Of a stretch of DNA of 64,000 nt, positions 1 to 8,900 are shown piece by piece. A model generated the notes under the pieces. The model saw only the letters and a list, made by a program, of their open reading frames with translations. It was not told the DNA's origin and did no database searches. The translations under genes and the position numbers were made by a program. Positions within the stretch are counted from its first letter, which is position 1, and the number at the start of each line of letters is the position of its first letter. The stretch is from JADJMO01 sp016794445 (GTDB lineage: Bacteria > Myxococcota_A > Polyangia > Polyangiales > JADJMO01): assembly GCA_016794445.1 (NCBI GenBank), contig JAEUKC010000164.1, forward strand, positions 1-64,000, in the 5' to 3' direction.

Positions 1-1
1 G

Positions 2-271
2 AGCCAGGCCACGATCGGCCACGCCCTCGGCATGCCTGAGATGTGGCGCAAGGCGGACATCGTGGTCGACGCGGCAGAGGCGCTGATCGACGGGCGCGCG
101 GCGGTCGAGAGCGGGAGCGCCTCGTACGACGAGGACGTGCTGCGCTCGGTCGGGGTCGAGGACTTCGCGCGCTACGCCTGCGTGCCGGGAGCGAGTCCGC
201 CGGCGTTCCGGCTGGAGTCGATCGCGGAGCCGGCGATGGTCGCCCGCGCGGGTCGGCTGTCGCATCGCTGA
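2..271 (+). CDS. C-terminal part of an SDR-family NAD(P)-dependent oxidoreductase (5' end outside window)
   Basis: The reading frame is open from the window edge, so only the last 89 residues are visible. The tail reads as a short run around MPEMWRKADIVVDAAEAL, then an acidic DEDVLRSVGVEDFARYA stretch. This is the C-terminal pattern of HSDL2/AtuG-like short-chain dehydrogenases, where 'PEIMADAA..IL' and 'DEDVLR..GV.DFDRYA' follow the Rossmann fold. The nucleotide-binding motif and the catalytic Tyr-x3-Lys lie upstream of the window. A role in lipid or terpenoid alcohol oxidation is inferred from the family only. The next gene is convergent, with 6 bp between the stops. Confidence 0.7.
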   Translation, partial: SQATIGHALGMPEMWRKADIVVDAAEALIDGRAAVESGSASYDEDVLRSVGVEDFARYACVPGASPPAFRLESIAEPAMVARAGRLSHR

Positions 272-277
272 GCCTCG

Positions 278-2056
278 TCAGGATCGGTCCTTCGCGTACT
301 TCCGCAGTGCCTCGTCCAGGACCCGCACGGTCCGGCGGTGCTTGGCCAGCGCGGCGGGGATGGTCCCCTCTGCCGCGGGCGTCCAGCGATCGTCGCGGCG
401 CTCGAGCCAGTGGAGCAGCGGTTCGGTTGCCTCGGGGACGACATCCAGCAGGCCTTCGGCCACGCGCTCCGCGAGGTGAGAGCCCTCGTCGCCGAGCTCG
501 GCGAAGCGACGGGTCATGAGGCTCGTCCGCCTCACCGCCGGCATCTTCACGAGGATCTCGCGCATGACGGGGATGCTGCCGTGCAGCGTGAGGATGTCGT
601 CGTAGGCAGGCGGCAGCACGGTCTCGCGGCGCGCGGCGGGCAGCGCGACGTACCAGCCAATCGCGCAGGCGAGGTCCTCGTCGACGCCGGTCGCGCACTC
701 TCGGAGGTAGCGCTCCGCCCAGACGGCGACGTCGGCCGGGGGGACGGCCTCCATCGCGTCGGCGGGCGTCGGATGTCGGCCAGAGAGCCCGTACGCTCGC
801 GCCTGGACCTCGGTCCACAGCTCGAGCCAGCGCGCCGGTGGCAGGTCGAACCAGTCCCTGGCCAGGTACCTCTGCGCGTCGACGGACTTGCTCGTCGTCG
901 CGTACTTCTCGAGCCCGAGGCGCACGACACGCCAGCGAGCGAGCGGCCCCTTGCCCGCGCGCGGGCACTCCAGCACGTCCTCGAGCACCCCCGGCGGGTC
1001 GATCCCGAGCACCCGCCGCCTCGACCGGAGATCGGGCGGAAGCCCCCTCTGGCCGTAGCCGTCCGCCCTGTGCATCACGTTCGACAGCGCCACGAGCACC
1101 TCGCGTTGCGCGTCGCTGAACCCAGGGACGTCGAGGGGATCGGTCACGTAGGCCCGGCGAGCCCCTTTGCGCAGCGGGAAGTACCACTCGAGGATCCGAT
1201 CGGCCCACCGATCTCGCGCCGCATCTCCGGGCCGAGCCGCCGCGAGCGCGTCGGCGGCGGCGAGGGCGACGGGCCTCCTGTGGGCCACGCGCGCTCCCTC
1301 GGCGAGCAAGGCGAAGCCGATGTCGTCGAGCCCCACCGGGTCACGGGAAGCGCCGAGCGTGACTCGGAAGAACTCCGCGCCGTCCGAGCGCAGGTCCCCC
1401 GTATCGGCGAACGCGCAGCGGGCGACGCGTGCGGCCGCGGCGGTGAGGGTGTCGACCGCCTCGAACGCGCCGAGCGCCATGCTCAACGACTCGCCGGCGG
1501 CGAGCGCGACATGCGCGGCCGCGAAGATGCGACGGACGCGGAGGTCGGCCACAGGCTCGCCCTGGAGATCGAGCAGCTCGGTGGCGGCGGCGAGCCCCGT
1601 GGAGACGAACCCGAGCAGCGTGATCGCGCTCGCGCGAACTTGGGGCTCGTCGGCCTGGAGGAGTGGTACGAGTCGCGGACGGAGCCCGCGCGCCGTGGTC
1701 ACCACGGCCTGCGCCTCGGGGGTGCCGTAGCGCCGCTTCGCCACCGGGTCTCGCAGGTCGAGGCCGGTGCTCAGGTAGCGAGGCACCTCTCCGAGGAGCA
1801 CGATCTCGAGCATCAGATCGAGCGCAGCTGCACGAGCGGGCCCCTTCGCGATTGCAACGCGGGCGAGCAGATCGAGCGCGGGCGCTGACGCCGAGTACGC
1901 GGCACCCGGGCTGATGAGGGCCTGCGCCACCGTGTAGCGGGCCTCCTCGCCCGCATGACCCCCTCGCGCCATCGTGGCGATGAGGTCGGGCAGCGTCCGG
2001 GCAGAGCCATGCTTGTGCTTCGCCTTGGCCCACTCGCCTGGCTTCTTCGACGCCAT
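278..2056 (-). CDS. Hypothetical 592-aa HEAT-like helical repeat protein
   Basis: This predicted cytoplasmic protein has no signal peptide or membrane segment. It begins with a short basic stretch (KKPGEWAKAKHKHG) and then alternates amphipathic helices rich in Ala, Leu and Arg. Examples are 'ASAITLLGFVSTGLAAATELLDL' cut into short helices, 'AAAHVALAAGESLSMALGAFEAV' and 'VALAAADALAAARPGDAARDRW'. This is the look of HEAT/armadillo solenoids used for protein binding. No catalytic motif is visible and I do not recognise a named family. It starts 1 bp after the stop of the lysine-rich-tail gene on the same strand, so the two are probably cotranscribed and possibly act together. Function unknown. 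Confidence 0.75.
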   Translation of the reverse strand: MASKKPGEWAKAKHKHGSARTLPDLIATMARGGHAGEEARYTVAQALISPGAAYSASAPALDLLARVAIAKGPARAAALDLMLEIVLLGEVPRYLSTGLDLRDPVAKRRYGTPEAQAVVTTARGLRPRLVPLLQADEPQVRASAITLLGFVSTGLAAATELLDLQGEPVADLRVRRIFAAAHVALAAGESLSMALGAFEAVDTLTAAAARVARCAFADTGDLRSDGAEFFRVTLGASRDPVGLDDIGFALLAEGARVAHRRPVALAAADALAAARPGDAARDRWADRILEWYFPLRKGARRAYVTDPLDVPGFSDAQREVLVALSNVMHRADGYGQRGLPPDLRSRRRVLGIDPPGVLEDVLECPRAGKGPLARWRVVRLGLEKYATTSKSVDAQRYLARDWFDLPPARWLELWTEVQARAYGLSGRHPTPADAMEAVPPADVAVWAERYLRECATGVDEDLACAIGWYVALPAARRETVLPPAYDDILTLHGSIPVMREILVKMPAVRRTSLMTRRFAELGDEGSHLAERVAEGLLDVVPEATEPLLHWLERRDDRWTPAAEGTIPAALAKHRRTVRVLDEALRKYAKDRS

Positions 2057-2057
2057 G

Positions 2058-2393
2058 TCAGCTCCGAGATACCGCGAGGATCCTCGCCTTCGCGTGGTCG
2101 AACAGCTCCTGGTAGAGGTCCTTGGTGACCCTGGCCTCCGCGACGATGCCGGCCTCGATCTTCATCTGGACGAGGTCGCGAAGGCAATGGATGGTGAACT
2201 CGGCTTCGCCGAAGTTGACGCTCCGCTTGCGCGCCGCCGGCTTGGCCTTCGCCGCCTTCTTGGCGGTCTTCTTGGTGGTCGTCTTGGCGGTCTTCTTGGC
2301 GGTCTTCTTGGTGGTCTTCGCGGTCATCGCGGGTCCTTTCGTTTCGAAGCCGAGCGCGCGCGCTTCACGCAGCAGGGCGGCGAGTTCGGACAT
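2058..2393 (-). CDS. Small protein with lysine/threonine-rich histone H1-like segment
   Basis: This 111-residue protein has three parts. An N-terminal amphipathic helix (SELAALLREARALGF) is followed by a basic low-complexity segment of KTTKK/KTAKK repeats from about residue 24 to 55. The C-terminal part is folded-looking and includes NFGEAEFTIHCLRDLVQMKI. The basic part resembles histone H1-like DNA-binding tails of bacteria such as the Hc1/AlgP type, so nucleic-acid binding is a reasonable inference. The internal ATG at 2327 has a better ribosome site (AAAGGA six bases upstream) and may be the true start, giving an 89-residue protein that begins with the basic tail. The stop lies 1 bp before the next gene. 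Confidence 0.65.
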   Translation of the reverse strand: MSELAALLREARALGFETKGPAMTAKTTKKTAKKTAKTTTKKTAKKAAKAKPAARKRSVNFGEAEFTIHCLRDLVQMKIEAGIVAEARVTKDLYQELFDHAKARILAVSRS

Positions 2394-2448
2394 GCGCGGA
2401 ATCTAGCTAGACCGCCAAAGATCGGCGCGCAGGAACATGCTCTGGAGG

Positions 2449-3753
2449 TCAACGGAGGCGCTTGACCGGACGCACGGCCAGCTTCTCACCGTTCGCCGGT
2501 CGCGACCCAACGCAAGCGAGGCATCCGGCCAGCGCTTCAGAGTCCTGAAAAGGATAGTTCTGGGCAGCTCCCGAAATGCCGGCCAGTGATCTGGAGCCAT
2601 TGCTGCCAATCCACTCACCGTACAACAGACCCCAGATACCCAGCGAACTGCCTGCGACCTCAGGATCGTAGTCGAAGTCATCGGCAAGGTCGGCACAGAG
2701 TTGTTCCGCCTCTTGCGCCGTCGCGGCGCCGATGAAGACCGTCCGACCGCACGTCCGCGCAACCCACTCCCACTCGTCTTCTGTGGGCAGCTGAAGGCCG
2801 TCGCGGGCAAACTCCGCTGCGATGGAGAGGGCCTGCTTCTTGGTGCACTCCAGAGGGCGTGCCGTGGCCCCCTGCAGCTTCGGGTGGCGGCCGAACAGCA
2901 TGGGGGGAAGGTCCACTTCGCGCTGCTCGAAGGAGTCCATCGCTTCGAGGATGCCTTTGTCCACGTCCAGCGACTCCATGGCTTCGCGATCTCTATCGCC
3001 CGGTCCGGCGAGGTAGCGACCCCCCGGGATCAGCACGAAGCGAATGCCCGAAGCCACTTGCTCGACCTCGGCGAGCTTGAAATCGCCGCAGTGACCGACC
3101 ATGGAGAATCCCGAGGGAAGCGCCTCACGAACAGCTGCGGACCGATCGACCTCGGATGCCCGCTCCCATGCATCGAGGCTCGATAGTGGACTGCCGCCTC
3201 TGGGCACCTTCGTCGCGCTACCCTTCTCGGGGGGCGTCGTCCCCTTACGCGCCGAGGACTTCGTCTTTGCCGTCGTCTTCGTCCCGACATCGACCTTGGT
3301 GAGCAACGCTTTGATCTTCGGGTTTGGTGCTCGGTCGATCGCAGACAGACCTGCCGCGTCCTCGATGGTCGGGTCCGCACCGTGCTTCAGAAGGAGCCTG
3401 ACACCCTCAACGAACTTCGCATCCGATGCGACCATGAGCGGCGTGCGACCAGCTCCCCCAGCCCTGTTGGCGACCTGCGGTGCACGTTCGAGAAGGAGTT
3501 CGAGAACAGGGAGGCGTGCAGGGTGCTGGGCGGCGAAGTGGAGCGGCACGTCGCCGACGGAATCGGCGAGATCCGGTCTGCTGCCCGCTGCCAACAGCAT
3601 CTCCACGATCGGCAGCTCGTTGACCATCACAGCGTAGTGCAGTGCAGTCCGGCCATCGGAATCAGCGCTGTCTACGGGAGTTCCCGCGTGAAGGAGTCTT
3701 CGGACCTCTTCGGCCTTTCGAGCGAAAGCTGCTTGGGGAAGGGTGCGGGCCAT
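2449..3753 (-). CDS. Ankyrin-repeat protein with degenerate FGE/SUMF-like domain; probable immunity partner of the upstream Rhs toxin
   Basis: The first 150 residues hold about four ankyrin repeats (for example DGRTALHYAVMVNELPIVEM, and VGDVPLHFAAQ). A basic linker to about residue 200 follows. The C-terminal 230 residues resemble a formylglycine-generating enzyme/SUMF fold: 'VLIPGGRYLAGP' near the start, then 'LPTEDEWEWVAR', 'GIWGLLYGEW' and 'LAVRPVKRL' at the end. The paired cysteines of active FGE are not evident, so catalysis is doubtful. The gene begins 12 bp after the stop of the Rhs toxin on the same strand, the usual position of an immunity gene, and ankyrin repeats are known in polymorphic toxin immunity proteins. 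A TTG directly before the ATG could be an alternative start. Confidence 0.75.
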   Translation of the reverse strand: MARTLPQAAFARKAEEVRRLLHAGTPVDSADSDGRTALHYAVMVNELPIVEMLLAAGSRPDLADSVGDVPLHFAAQHPARLPVLELLLERAPQVANRAGGAGRTPLMVASDAKFVEGVRLLLKHGADPTIEDAAGLSAIDRAPNPKIKALLTKVDVGTKTTAKTKSSARKGTTPPEKGSATKVPRGGSPLSSLDAWERASEVDRSAAVREALPSGFSMVGHCGDFKLAEVEQVASGIRFVLIPGGRYLAGPGDRDREAMESLDVDKGILEAMDSFEQREVDLPPMLFGRHPKLQGATARPLECTKKQALSIAAEFARDGLQLPTEDEWEWVARTCGRTVFIGAATAQEAEQLCADLADDFDYDPEVAGSSLGIWGLLYGEWIGSNGSRSLAGISGAAQNYPFQDSEALAGCLACVGSRPANGEKLAVRPVKRLR

Positions 3754-3765
3754 CAATCAGTCCCA

Positions 3766-6700
3766 TCAGGTGATCTTGTTGGACTTGTCCATCGAGCCAT
3801 GCTGCCACGATCGATCGGGTGGTGTCTTCGAGTAGTCGACGGTCATGTCGCCCGCACCCCAGCTTCGCTTTCCGCTGGGGCTCGTCCCGGCTGGGTATTT
3901 GTATGTCACCTTCGCGCCATGCTTCTTCGCCCACGCGTCCATCTTCTCACGACATCGCTTGCACGGCGGATACTGACCCGTCATCTCGACGGTGCTTCCC
4001 TTGCGGGGATCGACGCCAGTCTCCTTCTTGCGCTTCTCGGCTTCCTTGTCGATCTTACGCAAGGCTTTCGCCTCCGTATCGGACAAGCGCGGACCAGCAA
4101 GGTTCTTGAATCGCCCCTCGTTGGTGGTCGGATCGATCCCCGCCTTCTTCATCGCGGCGGCGGAGCCCTTGTCAATGGTCGAATCGATACCCCCGAGCTT
4201 GACCGGCGGTGAACCGTCGCTGGGCGTCCACGCACCTCCCGTGAGGAAGTGGGTGAGCCCCTCTGGATCGGCGCCAACGATCGGATTCACGCAGTAGCGA
4301 TAGAGATTCGCGTCGGGCAGTCCACCCGCAGGGTCCTGACTGATGAATCGTCCCTGCTCCGGATCGTAGTAGCGATACCGGTTGTAGAAGAGGCCAGTCT
4401 CGCTGTCCTCGTACTGACCTTCGAATCGGAGGGGGGTCGTGTCGAGCCCTTCGACCGTCGAAGCGCCCCAGGCGTTGCGTCGGATCTGACCTACGATGTT
4501 GCCGTTCTCGTCGATCAAGTGTTCTGGGACCTTGTTCGCGTCATCGACGAAGAAGACCCATCGCGACGCCGCAACGTCGTCGCGCCGTGTTCGTTGAGCA
4601 AGGGGCGCATTCGTTACGTCGAAGCAATACGTTCGCTCCTCGACGATCGGGTCCTCGCCCGCCCGCTCGCGAATCTCGTGCAGGAGCTGGGGCCCGTTCC
4701 ACACGAAGCGGGTCGTTTCTACGAGACTTCGCCCACCGCCTTCGTCGAGGCGGAATACGCGCTTCAAGAGGCGCCGCGCGTGGGCGTCATACAGGCAGTC
4801 GATGGCGAGGCCATCAGGCGTGACCACCTCGCGGAGCTGCCCCGCACCATCCCACTCGTACGTCCAGACGAGGTCCACTCCGTCGACGTCGCTACGACGC
4901 TTCGTCTTACGGACGAGGCGCCCCTCGTCGTCCCAATCGTAGACGGTGTCACCCCTCGCACCAAGACGGTTTCCCGGCTGATAGGTGCGGGCTTGATCAT
5001 CGAAGAGGTTCGTCGCGCGATCGTAGTTGTATCGCTCCCGCGCAACCTGTGCGTCGCCGTAGCTGAGGACCTGATGGCGTTCATCGTACGCGTACTCACC
5101 ACCCCCGAGTTCGCTGTCCCAACGACGCAGCATTCGCCCCGACGGGGAGAATGCGAATGCTTTGGTGAGGCGCGCGCCAGTCGGTTCCTCACCGACCCAC
5201 TCGGGCTCTTTCGCTCGCGGAGCCGCCGTCGCGGTGATGACGCGTCGGCGGACGATGTTGCCCACGGGATCGTAGGCCGTGTCAATCCTCGACCTGCCGA
5301 ACAGCCGTTGGGTCTCCTGACCCACCTCGTCACGCCGGAACTCGACGCGCGTTCCGTCGAGAACGACATCGGTGACTCGTCCGAAGGCATCGCGTCCCAC
5401 GGTGCGGACGTGACCGAGGCTGCTTCTCAATCCGACGACGTCGCGGTGAGGATCGAGGTCGTAGTCGACGCTATGCGAAGCACCGTCAACGGTCTGCGTC
5501 TCACGAGTCAGCACTCCAGCCTTGTTGCGGTCCCAACGAATCTCCCATGGGAGGCCGTTGCTACTGCCGTTGGCCCGAACGAGCTGCCCACGCAAGTCGT
5601 AATGGAAGGCCGCGCCCGACCCATCCGAGTGTGTTACTTCAGCGACCTGCCCCATCACATCACGAACATAGTCGGTGATGTGACCGTTACCATCCTCGTA
5701 GCGAACGAGTGAACCTTCAGCGTCGTATCGATACCTTTGCACACGCCCGTCGAACGACGAGATCTGGACGACGTCGCCATTGGCATTGTGGGAGAGCCTG
5801 CGAATCTCCCCGTTCTCGTTGATCACCGCTACGAGATTCTCTTCGCGATCGTACAAATACGAGACCGTTGCACCAGTCGCGTAGGTGACTCCGACGACAC
5901 TATGCATACCGTTGTAGTGAAACGTCGTGGTGTAGCCATCTGGATCGATGGCATGAACAAGGTCCTCTTGCGCGTTGTACGAGTATCGCCAGATTCCACC
6001 GTCCGGCCGATGGAGTGCGATCAATAGGAAGCGCTCGTCGAAGGTGTAGCGGGTGACAGCACCATTGGCCTCGACCATTGACATAGGCCGACCCCAGTAG
6101 TCGTACGTGTACCGAGTAGTCGTCCCATCGGGTCGGCGAATCGCGACGAGATTGCCGTATTGATCCCAGTCAAAGCCGGTGTGCCCGCCATTCGGATGAA
6201 TCTGCTCGAGCACCAGCCCGCGCGTGTCGTAACGGTAGGTTGTGATCTCGCCCATGCCCAGCGTCTCGGCGACGACGTTCCCTCGCGTGTCGCGCACCAC
6301 GGTGACGATGGTACCCATGGAGTCGGCGACCTCCGTCACGCGCCCGGACGCATCCCGTGTTGTCGCGATGACGTTCCCGGTCGGCTCGATTTCTCGAACC
6401 AGGCGACCTCGCTGGTCGTATTCAAAGGCAAACGACGCGCCGGGCGTGTTCTCGATTGAGGCAAGATTCCCGTTGTTGTCAAACGTTCGTGTTGACGTTA
6501 GATCGGCCGAGACGGATTTCTCTACCAGCCCGTCTTCGTTGCTGAAGAAGCGCTGGACCGAGACCGAGTCGACAGCTTCGCTGTAGCCATCGTCGCCATA
6601 CGTGATCTTGCAATGCAGCGCGCCGCGGGCTGGTGTGCTGTCGTCCAGGAACTTGGGCACATCCGGGCTCAGCCCTGGAATCGTACCGTTTGGGAAGCAG

Positions 6701-7656
6701 GTCCAGGTTTCGGTGCAGCGCTGCTGACTGTCATAACGGTAGTGAGTAGTGGGACCACTCGGCGGTGTGTGCGAGAGGAGAAAGTGCTGTTCGTCGTACA
6801 CGAAACTGTGTTCGTATCCGGCGCCGTCGACGACACCGACCAGGTCACCCGCATCGCTGTACTTGTATTCGACGAGGTCGACCCAGTGTCCCCCCTCCGC
6901 AGTCTTGATCGAGAAGACGCGAATGCGACCGAACCGATCGTGCCCGACGCGAATGGTTCGGCCGCCGCTGTCCTTGATCTCTACGAGACGTCCGTCGTCG
7001 TACGTGAGCTCGATTCGATTGTGATTCGCATCATCGATCGCAGTGAGTAGGTACTCTTTGCCATCTGGTGTGGCCGAGAAGATGTGCCAGAGTTCGCCGT
7101 CCTCGTCGAGCGCGAAGCCCCACTTCTCTCGGCGCAAGACGAGACCGCCCTCGCACAAGGCTTCACCGCCCTCCTGCGGCAGCTCGGTCTCAATCACCTC
7201 GCCCGCATCGTTCAGGATCTCTACACGTTTTCCATGGACAGTGATGCGCCAACCCAGAGAGAAGACCCAGCCGAATCCCAGCCCCACGTCACGCCGGGCG
7301 TTGGCGGTGTTGTACTGACGTAGGATGTTGAGGGGCAGCGGCCCAGGAAAGAAGACGTCCGTTTCGGGAATCGTGTAGACGCTCCCAGTACCGACGTCGA
7401 TCGGATCGCCCTTGCCCTTGCCGCTGTTGCACTTGCCGCACTTGCCAGCCTTGCCCTTGCCGCACTTCTTCCCGTTCTTCTTCCCCCCCTTGGCGCCCTT
7501 CTTTCCTTTCTTCTTGCCAGCGCCCTTTTTCCCCTTACCCTTCTTGGAGCCCTTCCCCCCGGCGCCACCGCCGCCACCCCCGCCAGCCGCCACAGCTATG
7601 CCGGGGCACATGCCAGGAATGGGGGGTATGTTGGGAGCGGGCGAGGTCCTAGCCAT
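3766..7656 (-). CDS. PAAR-like/Rhs polymorphic toxin with C-terminal deaminase-like domain
   Basis: This 1296-residue protein starts with an NIPPIPGMCPGIAV motif typical of PAAR-like Rhs leaders that sit on type VI secretion spikes. A Gly/Lys-rich linker spans about residues 25-82. A DUF6531-type segment (GDPIDVGTGSVY, LNILRQYNTAN) and dozens of YD repeats (for example YRYDSQQR, FEYDQRGRLV) follow. The core ends at RYYDPEQGRF and the cleavage-type motif NPIVGADPEGL. The last 162 residues form the effector. They contain LSDTEAKALRKI, then TGQYPPCKRCREKMDAWAKK, then VTYKYP, which match the helix, PCxxC and following strand of the nucleic acid/nucleotide deaminase fold. Asp1193 sits where the zinc-binding His or Cys is expected. 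Glu1195, Cys1232 and Cys1235 are present. The probable immunity gene follows directly. A GAGG site precedes the ATG. Confidence 0.88.
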   Translation of the reverse strand: MARTSPAPNIPPIPGMCPGIAVAAGGGGGGGAGGKGSKKGKGKKGAGKKKGKKGAKGGKKNGKKCGKGKAGKCGKCNSGKGKGDPIDVGTGSVYTIPETDVFFPGPLPLNILRQYNTANARRDVGLGFGWVFSLGWRITVHGKRVEILNDAGEVIETELPQEGGEALCEGGLVLRREKWGFALDEDGELWHIFSATPDGKEYLLTAIDDANHNRIELTYDDGRLVEIKDSGGRTIRVGHDRFGRIRVFSIKTAEGGHWVDLVEYKYSDAGDLVGVVDGAGYEHSFVYDEQHFLLSHTPPSGPTTHYRYDSQQRCTETWTCFPNGTIPGLSPDVPKFLDDSTPARGALHCKITYGDDGYSEAVDSVSVQRFFSNEDGLVEKSVSADLTSTRTFDNNGNLASIENTPGASFAFEYDQRGRLVREIEPTGNVIATTRDASGRVTEVADSMGTIVTVVRDTRGNVVAETLGMGEITTYRYDTRGLVLEQIHPNGGHTGFDWDQYGNLVAIRRPDGTTTRYTYDYWGRPMSMVEANGAVTRYTFDERFLLIALHRPDGGIWRYSYNAQEDLVHAIDPDGYTTTFHYNGMHSVVGVTYATGATVSYLYDREENLVAVINENGEIRRLSHNANGDVVQISSFDGRVQRYRYDAEGSLVRYEDGNGHITDYVRDVMGQVAEVTHSDGSGAAFHYDLRGQLVRANGSSNGLPWEIRWDRNKAGVLTRETQTVDGASHSVDYDLDPHRDVVGLRSSLGHVRTVGRDAFGRVTDVVLDGTRVEFRRDEVGQETQRLFGRSRIDTAYDPVGNIVRRRVITATAAPRAKEPEWVGEEPTGARLTKAFAFSPSGRMLRRWDSELGGGEYAYDERHQVLSYGDAQVARERYNYDRATNLFDDQARTYQPGNRLGARGDTVYDWDDEGRLVRKTKRRSDVDGVDLVWTYEWDGAGQLREVVTPDGLAIDCLYDAHARRLLKRVFRLDEGGGRSLVETTRFVWNGPQLLHEIRERAGEDPIVEERTYCFDVTNAPLAQRTRRDDVAASRWVFFVDDANKVPEHLIDENGNIVGQIRRNAWGASTVEGLDTTPLRFEGQYEDSETGLFYNRYRYYDPEQGRFISQDPAGGLPDANLYRYCVNPIVGADPEGLTHFLTGGAWTPSDGSPPVKLGGIDSTIDKGSAAAMKKAGIDPTTNEGRFKNLAGPRLSDTEAKALRKIDKEAEKRKKETGVDPRKGSTVEMTGQYPPCKRCREKMDAWAKKHGAKVTYKYPAGTSPSGKRSWGAGDMTVDYSKTPPDRSWQHGSMDKSNKIT

Positions 7657-7778
7657 GGGTGGACCTCAGTTCGGCGGGCGAGAGCTTGGCGAGCGTGTCC
7701 ATGGGTCTAGGCCTCGGAGAGTAGCTGGTTTCCCTGTAGTGGATAGGTCCCTCGCAAGCCCCGTTCGTTACCACCTAC

Positions 7779-8891
7779 ATGCCCTCCGTCGTACCCAACC
7801 CCCGTGGAGGCCCGTATCTCGCCGACTACCCCGAGCTCTGCGCGCAGCTCGATCGGGAGTACAACGACCTGGACGTCGATCCCGACGAGATCCGCCACGG
7901 CTCGGGGAAACGCCTGTGGTGGCGCTGCAAGGAGGGCCCCGACCACGTGTGGGAGCAGCGGGTCTGCAACCGCACCCGTGGCTCCGGCTGCCCGTTCTGC
8001 GCCGGCGTCCAGGTCTCCGTCACCAACTGCCTGGCGACGCGCAACCCGGAGGTGGCGGCACAGTGGCACCCCACCCTCAACGCGCTGAAGCCCACCGAGG
8101 TGGTCGCGGGCTCCTCCATCGAGGCCTGGTTCGTCTGCCCTCGAGGGCCCGACCACGTCTGGTCGACGAGGCTCTTCAAGCGCACCCTCGACGGCAGCGG
8201 CTGTCCCTTCTGCGCAGGGTTCCAGGTCTCCGTCACCAACAGCCTGGCCACGCAGTTCCCCGAGCTCGTCCCGGAGTGGCACGCCAACCGCAACGGCCGG
8301 CTCGAGCCTCACCTCGTCGTGGCGGGCTCCACGCAGAAGGTCTGGTGGCGCTGCGCCAAGGGCACGGATCACGTCTGGGAAGCGAGCCTCCACGACCGCA
8401 CCGCGGGCGGCACCGGCTGTCCGTTCTGCGCCAATGTCGCGATCTCCAGGACCAACTCCGTCGCCGCCCTGGCGCCTCACCTCGTCGACGAGTGGGACGC
8501 CGAGCGCAACGGCGTGCCCGCGTCCCTCGCCCTCGGCGTCACCAAGGCCAAGGCGTGGTGGCGCTGCTCGAAGGATCGCCGCCATCGGTTCTCGGCGGCC
8601 GTGCGCAACCGCGTCGTCGGTGGCGCGGGCTGTCCCATCTGCCAGAAGCGCGAGCTCCACCCGACCAACACGCTCGCCCGGGTCTCGCCGCAGATGGCTG
8701 CGCTGTGGCACCCGACGCTCAACGGCAAGCTCACGCCGCGCGACGTCGTCGCGGGAGGGCGGCGGCTGATCTGGTGGGTCTGCCCGCGGAACTCCGAGCA
8801 CGTCTGGCGCGCTGGCCTGACGAGCCGGATGAGAGCGAAGCAGGACTGCCCCTTCTGCCGGACCGACGCGGTCCCCATCCGCCCCCAGTGA
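7779..8891 (+). CDS. Five-unit zinc-ribbon (DUF4379-like treble-clef) protein
   Basis: This 370-residue protein is built of five tandem units of about 65-70 residues. Each unit has a WWRC or WFVCP strand, a 'DHVW' motif, a basic 'RT..GSG' turn and a CPFC or CPIC knuckle. Between units recur 'TNSLAT..P....WH...NG' segments. The paired CxxC and upstream Cys in each unit suggest one zinc per unit. This is the pattern of the 'probable zinc-ribbon' family DUF4379, often found alone or joined to nuclease-type domains. No nuclease or helicase domain is present here. It is divergent from the Rhs gene (122 bp between starts) and convergent with the beta-helix gene. DNA or RNA binding is inferred, and its role is unknown. 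Confidence 0.8.
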   Translation: MPSVVPNPRGGPYLADYPELCAQLDREYNDLDVDPDEIRHGSGKRLWWRCKEGPDHVWEQRVCNRTRGSGCPFCAGVQVSVTNCLATRNPEVAAQWHPTLNALKPTEVVAGSSIEAWFVCPRGPDHVWSTRLFKRTLDGSGCPFCAGFQVSVTNSLATQFPELVPEWHANRNGRLEPHLVVAGSTQKVWWRCAKGTDHVWEASLHDRTAGGTGCPFCANVAISRTNSVAALAPHLVDEWDAERNGVPASLALGVTKAKAWWRCSKDRRHRFSAAVRNRVVGGAGCPICQKRELHPTNTLARVSPQMAALWHPTLNGKLTPRDVVAGGRRLIWWVCPRNSEHVWRAGLTSRMRAKQDCPFCRTDAVPIRPQ

Positions 8892-8900
8892 GTCGGCCCG

